The notes under the pieces are model-generated. The model was not told the DNA's origin, did not search any database, and was given only the letters and a program-made list of their open reading frames with translations. A program made the position numbers and the translations under genes. From the NCBI GenBank assembly GCA_016215765.1, contig JACRHY010000011.1, forward strand, positions 1 through 8,057: 8,057 bases of DNA, given 5' to 3'. This DNA comes from Parcubacteria group bacterium. Lineage in GTDB: Bacteria > Patescibacteriota > Minisyncoccia > UBA6257 > JACRHY01. Shown here piece by piece: positions 1-6,128 of this stretch (position 1 is its first letter; every line of letters begins with the position of its first letter).

Positions 1-61
1 GGGCAAGGGTAAAACCACTCAAAAAAATTTGAGATAAGGTAAAAATAATGGAAATTGAGAT

Positions 62-78
62 GGAAAATTTAATTTTCC
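62..78. repeat. 17-bp AT-rich palindrome
   Basis: GGAAAATT-T-AATTTTCC is a perfect inverted repeat with 8-bp arms and a single central base. It lies about 70 bp past the ftsZ stop. It could be a protein-binding palindrome. It is unlikely to be an efficient terminator, since it is AT-rich, has no room for a loop without opening pairs, and no uninterrupted T run follows on either strand. Confidence 0.5.
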
Positions 79-117
79 TTGATTTTGTATATTTTCTTCT
101 CTCCGGTGAGCGTCTTT

Positions 118-137
118 AATATTGTAAACACAATATT
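118..137. repeat. 20-bp inverted repeat just past the ftsZ stop
   Basis: AATATTGT-AAAC-ACAATATT has perfect 8-bp arms and a 4-nt loop. It begins 13 bases after the ftsZ stop codon on the minus strand. Its position fits a 3'-end mRNA structure for the ftsZ transcript. The stem is AT-rich and the minus strand downstream reads AAAGACGCTC with no T-tract, so a classical Rho-independent terminator is not shown. A binding site or an mRNA-stabilising stem is equally possible. Confidence 0.5.
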
Positions 138-150
138 GATTGCGGGCTGA

Positions 151-1329
151 TTACCTTTTTTTCTTTCTCAAAAATGTCGGGATGTCCCAGACGTCGTCGC
201 TTTTTTCTTTTTCTTCGCTTTTTTCCGGCAGTAATTCTTTTTTCTCTTCGTCGTTCTCGTTCCGGGCCGCTTCCTTCGGCGCTTCTTCTTTCCGCGTCGC
301 CAGCAATGAAGAAGAAGCCGCCGCCGGAGCGGTAAAAAGAGAGCCGTTCGCCTTGGCGCCGAAACCGTTAAAACCGGTGGCGATCAGGGTGATTTTTACC
401 CGCCCCGCCTTCAGCTTCCGGTCGTGATAAGCGCCGAAAATAATGCGCGCCGAGGGATCGGCCGCCTCGGCGATGATTTTTGCCATATCGTTGATTTCGG
501 ACATCGTTAAATCGCGGCAGCCGGAAACGCCGAACAGCACTCCTTTCGCGCCGTCAACGGATATTTCCAAAAGCGGCGAATTGACGGCCTGATTGACGGC
601 CGTTATCGCCCGATCGGGACCGGAAGCCAAACCTATTCCCACGATCGCCGAACCGGCGTCTTTCATAATCGCCTTCACGTCGGCAAAATCAACGTTGATT
701 ATTCCCGGCGTGGTAATCAATTCGGCGACTCCCTGCACCGCGTTTCTTAAAACATCGTCAATGATTTTGAACGCTTTTAAAATCGGGGTGTCTTTATCAA
801 TAAGAGAAAAAATCCGGTCGTTGGGAATGACGATTAAAGTGTCAACGTTGTCTTTCGTCCGGCCGATCGCTTCCTGCGCTATCCTTGCTCTTTGCGACCC
901 CTCAAAAATAAACGGCTTGGTCACGACGGCGACCGTCAGCGCTCCGGTTTCGCGGGCAATTTCGGCGATGATCGGCGAGGCGCCGGAACCGGTGCCGCCT
1001 CCGAAACCGGCGGTGATAAATACCATATCGGCGCCTTTCAGCGCTTCGGAAATTTCCGCGCGGTTTTCTTCGGCCGCCTGCCGTCCGATTTCCGGATTCA
1101 TTCCCGCGCCAAGTCCTTTGGTGACGTTTTTTCCGATGTGAATTTTCCGGCGAACGCCGCAAAATTCCAAATCCTGCGCGTCGGTGTTGACGGCGATAAA
1201 TTCAACGTTGCGGATTGATCCGCCTTCGTTCATCCGGCTGACGGCATTGCCGCCCCCGCCGCCGACGCCGACGACTTTTATTTTCGCGAAATTCCGATCG
1301 TATTCTTTTTTGGATTCTTTTCTGGCCAT
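151..1329 (-). CDS. ftsZ: Cell division protein FtsZ, tubulin-like GTPase
   Basis: FtsZ polymerises with GTP into the cytoplasmic ring that organises division. The 392-residue product is full length for the family. Visible motifs: the glycine-rich nucleotide loop VGGGGGNAV near residues 22-30, GLGAGMNPEIGR at 72-83, the tubulin signature GGGTGSG at 110-116 (bacterial FtsZ usually has GGGTGTG), and the T7 loop NVDFADV at 212-218 with catalytic Asp214 and Asp217. After the globular core (to about 320) comes a charged Ala/Glu/Lys-rich linker, then a conserved C-terminal peptide, DIPTFLRKKKR, of the kind that binds FtsA. I chose the ATG at 1329 because the family N-terminus starts there; a longer frame to 1419 only translates the end of ftsA. 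The start overlaps the ftsA stop by one base (TAATG) and has no SD, so translation probably depends on ribosomes finishing ftsA. Confidence 0.98.
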   Translation of the reverse strand: MARKESKKEYDRNFAKIKVVGVGGGGGNAVSRMNEGGSIRNVEFIAVNTDAQDLEFCGVRRKIHIGKNVTKGLGAGMNPEIGRQAAEENRAEISEALKGADMVFITAGFGGGTGSGASPIIAEIARETGALTVAVVTKPFIFEGSQRARIAQEAIGRTKDNVDTLIVIPNDRIFSLIDKDTPILKAFKIIDDVLRNAVQGVAELITTPGIINVDFADVKAIMKDAGSAIVGIGLASGPDRAITAVNQAVNSPLLEISVDGAKGVLFGVSGCRDLTMSEINDMAKIIAEAADPSARIIFGAYHDRKLKAGRVKITLIATGFNGFGAKANGSLFTAPAAASSSLLATRKEEAPKEAARNENDEEKKELLPEKSEEKEKSDDVWDIPTFLRKKKR

Positions 1330-2564
1330 TACGGTAAAAGATTTTTTAACACTTTGCGGATGAATTCTTTGATTCCGGACGGCCACGCCATCTTTCCGTC
1401 GCCGCCGTCCGCGCCCCACGCCGCCAAGCCGAGCGCCGTCGTGAACTCCGGATCTTCAACGTCATCTTTCGCGTTTTTATCGGAAATATCAAGCCCGGAA
1501 AGATCGGGAATGCCGATCTGGATGGGCAGGCGCAATTCCTGTTTGGCGACTTCCACCATTCCCGGAATTTTCGCGCCGCCGCCGACAATGACCGCTCCGG
1601 CCGGCAGACGCCCCGCCCTGCCGACGATTTTCAGCTCATTATTGACGAACTCTAAAATTTCGGCAAGCCGCCCCTCAATAATTTCCGAGATGAATCGCCG
1701 CGAAACCTCCCCTTTGGCGCCCTCGTCTATTTTGGAAAGATTCACTTTGTCGCGATGGGAAACCTCCCCCGAAAGAGCGTGTCCGTACAAAAGCTTGATC
1801 CGCTCCGCCGTTTCCACGGAAACTTTCAGACCGATGGCCAAATCGTTGGTGATGTTGCCGGCGCCAACCGGAAAAACGGCGGCATGGACGATTTTCCCCT
1901 CTTCAAAGACGACCATTCCCGTAACGCCGAAACCGACGTCTATCAGAACGGTTCCGAGATCTTTTTGATTTTTGGTCAAAATTGAGCGGCCGGAAGCAAT
2001 CGGATTGAAGATCACCCCGGAAACGCCTCCGCCAGCTTCTTCAACGCACCTCATTAAATTTTTAACCGCCGGCGAAAAGGCGTCAATAATCAGGCAGTCC
2101 GCTTCAAGGCGCCCCCCGATCATTCCGAGCGGATCACTGACGCCGCCGACGCCGTCAACGATATATTCACGGGGAATATTGTGAATAACCGTCCGGTTGG
2201 GAGAAAGCTTGAGCATCGTCTGGGCGGTTTGCCCGACTCTTTCTATGTCGTCTTTATAAATCTCGTTGTCGGCGCGGGAAACGGCGATGATTCCGCGCGA
2301 AACGTGCGCTTTGACGTGAGCGTCGCCGATTCCCAAAAAAACATTCCTCAAAGCGTCGCGGGAAATTTCTTTAAGTTCGGCGAAAACCCGGGAAACGGAG
2401 GCCGCGCAGTCGGCAATGTCGGAAACCGCCCCCTTGCGCATGCCGGCGGACGGCTTTTTAACCGCCGCGACGACTGAAAATTTGCCGTTTTTTTTGACTT
2501 CCAAAACGACGGCTTTGACGCTGTTGGATCCGATGTCTAATCCGGTAATGACATTTTGCGCCAT
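1329..2564 (-). CDS. ftsA: Cell division protein FtsA, actin-like membrane anchor of the Z-ring
   Basis: FtsA is an actin-fold ATP-binding protein that tethers FtsZ filaments to the inner face of the membrane and recruits later division proteins. The product is 411 residues (E. coli FtsA is 420). Motifs in order: phosphate-1 loop GLDIGSNSVK (8-17), the FtsA-specific 1C domain region around DPLGMIGGRLEAD (144-156), phosphate-2 loop LIDVGFGVTGMVV (207-219), VGAGNITNDLA (233-243), adenosine loop AVIVGGGAKIPG (324-335), and PEFTTALGLAAW (372-383). The last 15 residues, GIKEFIRKVLKNLLP, form a plausible amphipathic membrane-targeting helix. Its 5' end overlaps ybeY by 28 nt and its stop shares one base with the ftsZ start. 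It is one of the few genes here with a clear SD (AAGGA, 9 nt from the ATG). Confidence 0.97.
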   Translation of the reverse strand: MAQNVITGLDIGSNSVKAVVLEVKKNGKFSVVAAVKKPSAGMRKGAVSDIADCAASVSRVFAELKEISRDALRNVFLGIGDAHVKAHVSRGIIAVSRADNEIYKDDIERVGQTAQTMLKLSPNRTVIHNIPREYIVDGVGGVSDPLGMIGGRLEADCLIIDAFSPAVKNLMRCVEEAGGGVSGVIFNPIASGRSILTKNQKDLGTVLIDVGFGVTGMVVFEEGKIVHAAVFPVGAGNITNDLAIGLKVSVETAERIKLLYGHALSGEVSHRDKVNLSKIDEGAKGEVSRRFISEIIEGRLAEILEFVNNELKIVGRAGRLPAGAVIVGGGAKIPGMVEVAKQELRLPIQIGIPDLSGLDISDKNAKDDVEDPEFTTALGLAAWGADGGDGKMAWPSGIKEFIRKVLKNLLP

Positions 2565-2965
2565 AAAATTTTTTCCTTTTTTTCCATTTTTATCCTGTCG
2601 CCGATTTTTTTGTGGTCATAGCCCGCAAGATGGAGAATCCCGTGGGCGAGCATCTTAACGACATTTTCCTCCTTTTTTTCAATGTAATCAAGGTCAAGAT
2701 AAATCTCGCCGAGCGGTCGCAAGGTCTTCGGGGGATGCGGAAATCCGGACGGCTCCGGAAAAGACAAAACGTTCGTCGGCCGATCCAGTTTGCGGAATTT
2801 TTTGTTCAGCCGCCGCATCCGGAGATCGCCGATGACGTAAATTTCAACCCGGCCGCTCTTTTTAAGCAGGCGCAATATTTTCAAAGCCGCTTTCCGCAAT
2901 CCGGCTTCGCGCGGCAGGTATTTTTTGTCCAAAATCAAAACGCCGACGCTCGCTTCCCGCTTCAT
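2537..2965 (-). CDS. ybeY: Endoribonuclease YbeY (rRNA maturation factor)
   Basis: YbeY is a zinc-dependent single-strand endoribonuclease, known in other bacteria for 16S rRNA 3'-end maturation and ribosome quality control. The 142-residue product is near the usual size (about 150). The diagnostic metal site HGILHLAGYDH occupies 108-118, giving His108, His112 and His118. Upstream are the family blocks LDRPTNVLSFP (60-70) and GEIYL (86-90). The ATG at 2965 overlaps the yqeY stop as ATGA; GGAG lies four bases upstream of it. The 3' end runs 28 nt into ftsA in another frame. The A-rich codons near the end contain a run of seven A bases but the frame is intact. Position between yqeY and ftsA places ribosome maturation in the same transcript as division. 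Confidence 0.96.
   Translation of the reverse strand: MKREASVGVLILDKKYLPREAGLRKAALKILRLLKKSGRVEIYVIGDLRMRRLNKKFRKLDRPTNVLSFPEPSGFPHPPKTLRPLGEIYLDLDYIEKKEENVVKMLAHGILHLAGYDHKKIGDRIKMEKKEKILWRKMSLPD
2574..2578 (-). promoter_or_regulatory. Ribosome binding site of ftsA inside ybeY
   Basis: The minus strand reads AAGGA, then nine A/T bases, then ATG. The site lies within the coding sequence of ybeY, whose last codons run past the ftsA start. This supports the 2564 start and allows ftsA some independent initiation despite the overlap. Confidence 0.6.
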
Positions 2966-3429
2966 TTCGCTCCGAGTTTCGCTTTTACCGCTTTGCCGAT
3001 AAGAGACGAGTCGGCCTTTCCTTTAAGTTCCTTGACGGCCGCCCCCATTATTTTCCCGAAATCCTTTTCGGAAACGGCGCCGAGGCCGGCGATTATTTTT
3101 TCCACCGCCGCCGCCACCTCTTCCTCGCCCAATTGCGCCGGCAGGTATTTCTTTAAAACTTCCGTTTCTTTTTCTTCCTTTTCGGCGAGATCGCCGCGCC
3201 CCCCTTTATTGAACAACTCGGCGGCTTCCCGTCTTTTTTTGACCTCCTTAAAAAGCAGATCAACAACCTCCGAATCGCTAAGCTCCGCCGAGCCGGAGAT
3301 TCGCCGTTTTTCCAATTCCTGATTATGGATGGCGGCCAGCGCCATCCTTAAAACGCCGACGGAAAACCGGTCGCCGGATTTTAAAGCCGCTTTCATATCG
3401 GCGTTGATTTTTTCCGTCAGTAAGATCAT
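2962..3429 (-). CDS. yqeY: GatB/YqeY domain protein
   Basis: The 155-residue product matches the YqeY family, which resembles the C-terminal tRNA-binding domain of GatB, a subunit of the Glu-tRNA(Gln)/Asp-tRNA(Asn) amidotransferase. The stand-alone protein has no firmly established function; a tRNA-linked role is inference from the fold. Recognisable blocks are VLRMALAAIHNQELEKR, the K-R-E region, the GRGDLAEKEEKE stretch and the following YLPAQL, which is typical of the family. The start at 3429 gives the standard N-terminus ending in DMKAALKSGD. GAGGAG, encoded by the Arg/Lys tail of rpsU, abuts the ATG with no spacer. That is a poor SD geometry and suggests termination-reinitiation. It overlaps rpsU and ybeY by 4 nt each. 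Adjacency of rpsU and yqeY is also known in other bacteria. Confidence 0.94.
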   Translation of the reverse strand: MILLTEKINADMKAALKSGDRFSVGVLRMALAAIHNQELEKRRISGSAELSDSEVVDLLFKEVKKRREAAELFNKGGRGDLAEKEEKETEVLKKYLPAQLGEEEVAAAVEKIIAGLGAVSEKDFGKIMGAAVKELKGKADSSLIGKAVKAKLGAK

Positions 3430-3668
3430 CTCCTCTTCTTCTTCGTCACCGTTTTCAAAAGTCCGAGCTTCCTCAATTTTTCTATTTCGCTTCTTTTTTG
3501 GTCGCGATAAGCGGCGGAAAGGCGGCGGCGGCTCTTATTCGGCTTACGGCCCAAAAAACGCCGCTTTTTCACCTCTCTCACGACGCCGCTGCGCTGAACT
3601 TTTTTGGAGAAACGGAACATCAGCGAAGTGGCCGATTCTCCTTCTTTTTTTTTCGCGTCAATCGCCAT
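3426..3668 (-). CDS. rpsU: Small ribosomal subunit protein bS21
   Basis: bS21 binds the 30S platform near the anti-SD end of 16S rRNA and aids initiation. The 80-residue, strongly basic product shows the family pattern: a short N-terminus, SLMFRFSKKVQRSGVVREVKK, RRFLGRKPNKSRRR, then a Lys/Arg-rich helical tail ending KKKRR. The tail is somewhat long compared with the roughly 70-residue E. coli protein. The ATG at 3668 was chosen over an upstream ATG at 3827, because the extra residues do not fit the family and would overlap the HIT gene. The leader is A-rich with no SD. The stop overlaps the yqeY start (ATGA). This gene heads the overlapping chain that ends with ftsZ. Confidence 0.92.
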   Translation of the reverse strand: MAIDAKKKEGESATSLMFRFSKKVQRSGVVREVKKRRFLGRKPNKSRRRLSAAYRDQKRSEIEKLRKLGLLKTVTKKKRR

Positions 3669-3693
3669 AATTTTTATTTTATTTTTTACTTTT
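3669..3693 (-). promoter_or_regulatory. A-rich, SD-less leader of rpsU
   Basis: The 25 bases between the HIT stop and the rpsU start are almost only A and T on the minus strand, with an AAGTAAAA-type direct repeat reaching into the HIT stop and no GGAG/AAGG element. TAAAAT 12 bases upstream of the ATG resembles a -10 box, but no good -35 lies at the right distance, so promoter function is weakly supported. The A-rich leader could favour initiation by lack of structure. Confidence 0.3.
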
Positions 3694-4107
3694 TTACTTA
3701 TTTGAATTCTTAATTTTTTCGGCAATCGCGTCCAGCGATTCCCGAGGCGGATTGCCGACGACGCCGTGAATGGATGAACCGCCGTCGTTTTTCCAGCGCG
3801 GAATAACGTGAATATGCAAGTGGTCAACCGCCTGTCCCGCCGAAGAGCCGTGATTGATGCCGATGGTAAATCCGTCCGGCTTTAACGCCTTGTCTATCAT
3901 AGCGGTTACCCGCTTCAGAGTCAAAAAAAGCGGCGCTGTTTCTTTATCGTCCAAATCAAGAATGTTATTGGAATGGACCCTGGAGATAACCATCGTATGT
4001 CCGTCCGCGCGCGGATTGATGTCTAAAAACGCGACCGTTTTCTCGTCTTCGTAAACAACGTTGTCCCGAATTTCCTTATTGGCGATTTTACAAAAAAGAC
4101 ATTCCAT
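3694..4107 (-). CDS. HIT-family (HinT-like) purine nucleotide hydrolase
   Basis: Histidine-triad proteins of the Hint branch hydrolyse phosphoramidates such as AMP-lysine or aminoacyl-adenylates. The true substrate here is unknown. The 137-residue product shows the whole signature: an N-terminal CLFCKI with a C-x-x-C pair (possible zinc site), DINPRADGHTMVI (29-41), INHGSSAGQAVDHLHIHVIPR (84-104), with the triad His96, His98, His100 and His98 as the expected nucleophile. The ATG at 4107 lies 11 nt downstream of the hisS stop. The spacer (TAAAAAGCAAA) holds no clear SD, so coupling to hisS is likely. Sitting directly after an aminoacyl-tRNA synthetase is suggestive, since Hint enzymes can cleave aminoacyl-AMP released by synthetases; that link is inference. 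Confidence 0.95.
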   Translation of the reverse strand: MECLFCKIANKEIRDNVVYEDEKTVAFLDINPRADGHTMVISRVHSNNILDLDDKETAPLFLTLKRVTAMIDKALKPDGFTIGINHGSSAGQAVDHLHIHVIPRWKNDGGSSIHGVVGNPPRESLDAIAEKIKNSNK

Positions 4108-4118
4108 TTTGCTTTTTA

Positions 4119-5474
4119 TCAGACGCTCGTTTTCAGGCGTTTTTTTAAAATTTCAACGAGATCTTTCAACGGAACCGATTCCTGAGCGCCGCTTCTCATA
4201 TCACGCACAATAATACTGTCTTCAAAAACTTCTTTTTGTCCGAAAATCAAAGCGATTGCCGCCCCTTCTTTGTCGGCCAGACGCATTTGCGCTTTCAGCA
4301 GATCTTTTCCGAGCGATTCCGAGACCACGATACCGGCTTGCCGCAGCGTTTCCATTATGCCGAATCCTTTTTGCTTCGCCAGATCGCCGATATGAACAAA
4401 GAACACCTTTTGAGACCTCTCGCGTCCGGCGGCGGGCTTGACGTTTTTTTTCATCAGTTCCACCACTCGCTCCCACCCGACGGCGGCGCCGACGGCGGAA
4501 ATCGGCCGGCCGCCGATAAGTTCCGAAAGATAATCGTATCTTCCGCCGCCGGCCAGAGCAAAAGTGAAAAACGGCTTTCCCTCCTCGCCGTAATCGGAAA
4601 ATATTTCAAAAACGGTGCGATTGTAATAATCCAATCCCCTGACAAGATAATTATCAAGAATATAAGGAACGTTCACCTCGCTTAAAAATTCCAGAACCCG
4701 CTTGAAATGCCCCCGACAGGCGCCGCATAAAATATCCAGTAAAATCGGCGCGCCTTCTTTTAGGGCCGCGCAATCATCGTTTTTGCAGTCAAGGAGGCGC
4801 AGGGGATTGTCGCCGAGGCGGCGGCGGCAGTCCCGGCAAAGCCGTTCCTCGCGATTTTTGTAATAATCCTGGATTTTCCGGCGGTAAACCGGCCGGCAAA
4901 CGCGGCAGCCGATGGAATTTATGCGAACGCTCAAATCCTTTATCCGCGATTTTTCAAGCAATCTGAAAACGGCAAGAATGATCTGAGCGTCGTAGACGGC
5001 ATCGTCGTCGCCGATAATTTCAAAGCCCGCCTGATGGAATTGGCGCGCCCTGCCCGCTTGCGGCTGTTCGTAGCGAAACATCGGCCCGAAATAAAAAAGC
5101 TTGAGCGGCTGGCCGAATCGCCCCAGACTGTTCTGAAAATACGAGCGCATAATAGGTGCGGTTCCTTCCGGGCGAAGCGCCAGCCGGTCCCCGCCTTTCG
5201 TCTTGAAAACAAACATCTGTTTTTCAACGATATCCGACGAAGCGCCGACGCCCGCTTCAAAAACTCTCGCGTCTTCCAAAATCGGCGTGTCAATGCGCGA
5301 AAAGTTGTAAATTTCGGCGACTTCATCAACGACGCGGCGGATTTTATTCCACCACATTTGCTCGTCCGGAAGAATGTCGCGCATTCCTTTCGGATTTTGA
5401 AACAAAACCGGCTTTTTCTTTTTTTCCGCTTTTTGCTTTTTCGTTTTTGTTATTTTCGGCTTCATCGTTTTCAT
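4119..5474 (-). CDS. hisS: Histidyl-tRNA synthetase (HisRS), class II
   Basis: HisRS activates histidine with ATP and charges tRNA-His in the cytoplasm. The 451-residue product is slightly long because of a Lys-rich N-terminal extension (1-22) before the family start NPKGMRDILPDE. Motifs: motif 2 region FYFGPMFRYEQPQAGRARQF (127-146), the histidine-binding LVRGLDYYNRTVFE (277-290) with Arg279, ALAGGGRYD (307-315), and motif 3 around VGAAVGWERV (328-337). Residues from about 355 form the anticodon-binding domain. The insertion between motifs 2 and 3 has eight cysteines in four pairs (190/193, 213/216, 230/235, 250/253), a likely zinc-binding version of a segment that is cysteine-free in some bacteria. 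The ATG at 5474 is first in frame; a second ATG three codons later is also possible. No SD is seen. It lies 22 nt after lepB and 11 nt before the HIT gene. Confidence 0.97.
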   Translation of the reverse strand: MKTMKPKITKTKKQKAEKKKKPVLFQNPKGMRDILPDEQMWWNKIRRVVDEVAEIYNFSRIDTPILEDARVFEAGVGASSDIVEKQMFVFKTKGGDRLALRPEGTAPIMRSYFQNSLGRFGQPLKLFYFGPMFRYEQPQAGRARQFHQAGFEIIGDDDAVYDAQIILAVFRLLEKSRIKDLSVRINSIGCRVCRPVYRRKIQDYYKNREERLCRDCRRRLGDNPLRLLDCKNDDCAALKEGAPILLDILCGACRGHFKRVLEFLSEVNVPYILDNYLVRGLDYYNRTVFEIFSDYGEEGKPFFTFALAGGGRYDYLSELIGGRPISAVGAAVGWERVVELMKKNVKPAAGRERSQKVFFVHIGDLAKQKGFGIMETLRQAGIVVSESLGKDLLKAQMRLADKEGAAIALIFGQKEVFEDSIIVRDMRSGAQESVPLKDLVEILKKRLKTSV

Positions 5475-5496
5475 TGACCGCTAAATCAACGGCGAA

Positions 5497-6066
5497 TTAT
5501 CGGGGTTGGGCAACCGGCGCGTAGTTCGGCGCCTCAAACGCTTTAACTTCGTTTATCGGCCAAAGACGCAAGCGCACCAAGCCGACGATTTCGTTTTTTG
5601 ACAGCGACCCCCAGCTTCGCGAATCAAAACTGAAATTGCGGTTATCTCCCAAAACGAAATAGTCGCCGCCCTTCAGCGTTACGTCCAGATCGCCGGACGT
5701 TTTCAGTCCCACCGGCAGATAATTTTCCGGCACCCGAAGGCCGTCTTTTGAAACTCCGGAATAAACGGAGATCGCGCCGTCTTTAACCGTCACTCTCTCC
5801 CCCGGCAAACCGATTATTCTTTTAATATAATAGGTTGATTCGTTCCCCGGATAACGAAAAACGATCGTCTCTCCTCTCGCCGGCTCGCGAAAGCGATAGG
5901 TCAGCTCGTCAATCACCAGATAATCGCCGTTGGAAAAATTCGGCTCCATGCTGGCGCCGCTGACCAAAAACGGCTGGACGAGAAAGGCGCGCACGACAAA
6001 AACAGCCACTATCGCGATAATGGCCATTTCCACAATTTCAAGAGCGGCCGCGAAAAATTGTTTCAT
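5497..6066 (-). CDS. lepB: Signal peptidase I
   Basis: LepB is a membrane-bound Ser/Lys protease that removes signal peptides from exported proteins on the outer face of the cytoplasmic membrane. With the ATG at 6066 the product has 189 residues. One N-terminal transmembrane helix spans about 12-30. Box B, SGASMEP, carries the nucleophile Ser39; box D, YYIKRIIGLPGE (79-90), carries the general base Lys82; box E is GDNRNFSFDSRSWG (140-153). The short, single-helix form resembles Gram-positive SipS-type enzymes rather than the two-helix E. coli enzyme. An in-frame ATG at 6114 would add 16 residues. I prefer 6066, because the family N-terminus MKQFFAAALEIVE starts there and the upstream codons read through AT-rich promoter-like DNA. 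No SD precedes either. It heads the minus-strand run that continues into hisS. Confidence 0.95.
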   Translation of the reverse strand: MKQFFAAALEIVEMAIIAIVAVFVVRAFLVQPFLVSGASMEPNFSNGDYLVIDELTYRFREPARGETIVFRYPGNESTYYIKRIIGLPGERVTVKDGAISVYSGVSKDGLRVPENYLPVGLKTSGDLDVTLKGGDYFVLGDNRNFSFDSRSWGSLSKNEIVGLVRLRLWPINEVKAFEAPNYAPVAQPR

Positions 6067-6086
6067 TGCCGGCAGTTTAATATACT
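6058..6086 (+). promoter_or_regulatory. Candidate pth promoter
   Basis: TTGTTT at 6058-6063 and TATACT at 6081-6086 are separated by exactly 17 bp, matching sigma-70 spacing with a strong -10 and a weak -35. The expected start near 6093 would give a leader of about 36 nt to the pth ATG at 6129. On the other strand TATATT (6084-6079) could be a -10 for lepB with a near-leaderless transcript, but no good -35 is found at 16-18 bp. Confidence 0.4.
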
Positions 6087-6104
6087 TTAATGAGAGATTC
6101 AAGA

Positions 6105-6120
6105 CGGCGGACATCCGCCG
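6105..6120. repeat. GC-rich inverted repeat in the lepB/pth divergent gap
   Basis: CGGCGGA-CA-TCCGCCG has 7-bp perfect arms around two central bases. As RNA it would fold as a 6-bp GC stem with an ACAT loop, ending eight bases before the pth start codon. It could be an operator for either gene or a hairpin in the pth leader. It is too close to the start, and lacks a T-tract, for a terminator. Confidence 0.5.
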
Positions 6121-6128
6121 GCATCGCG

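Larger units (their letters stand above)
1..150. other. AT-rich non-coding stretch downstream of ftsZ
   Basis: No convincing gene is visible here. The stretch is clearly more AT-rich than the coding DNA beside it. It carries three inverted repeats: a 6-bp arm pair at 18-33 (CTCAAA, AAAA loop, TTTGAG), and the repeats at 62-78 and 118-137 listed separately. None is followed by a clear T-tract on the minus strand, so the ftsZ transcription end is not defined. Two tiny antisense reading frames exist, plus 48-119 (23 codons, with AAGG eight bases upstream of the ATG) and minus 131-69 (GTG start, 20 codons). Neither is supported well enough to call a gene. Short open plus-strand frames at the left edge (stops at 32 and 37) could be the end of a gene entering from outside, but this cannot be decided. 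Confidence 0.6.

Noticed and set aside
2..37. Open frame GKGKTTQKNLR ending at 37, with a Walker A-like GKGKTT
   Set aside because: Only 11 residues are visible before a stop; a P-loop this close to a C-terminus is implausible and chance is likely.
1330..1419. N-terminal extension of ftsZ from an ATG at 1419
   Set aside because: The extra 30 residues are Arg-rich, overlap the end of ftsA and are absent from FtsZ families; the ATG at 1329 gives the expected N-terminus.
593..1968. Long plus-strand frames opposite ftsZ (593-1141) and ftsA (1354-1968)
   Set aside because: Antisense shadows of strongly supported genes; compositions rich in Ser/Pro/Arg with no family motif.
2612..3322. 236-codon plus-strand reading frame opposite ybeY and yqeY
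   Set aside because: It is fully antisense to two genes with diagnostic motifs and its translation shows no recognisable domain. It is a by-product of codon bias.
3669..3827. Longer rpsU from an ATG at 3827
   Set aside because: It would overlap the HIT gene by more than 130 bp and adds residues unlike bS21.
6090..6114. Earlier ATGs for pth (6090) and lepB (6114)
   Set aside because: They would make the two genes overlap head to head, would translate promoter-like DNA and the inverted repeat, and add residues not seen in either family.
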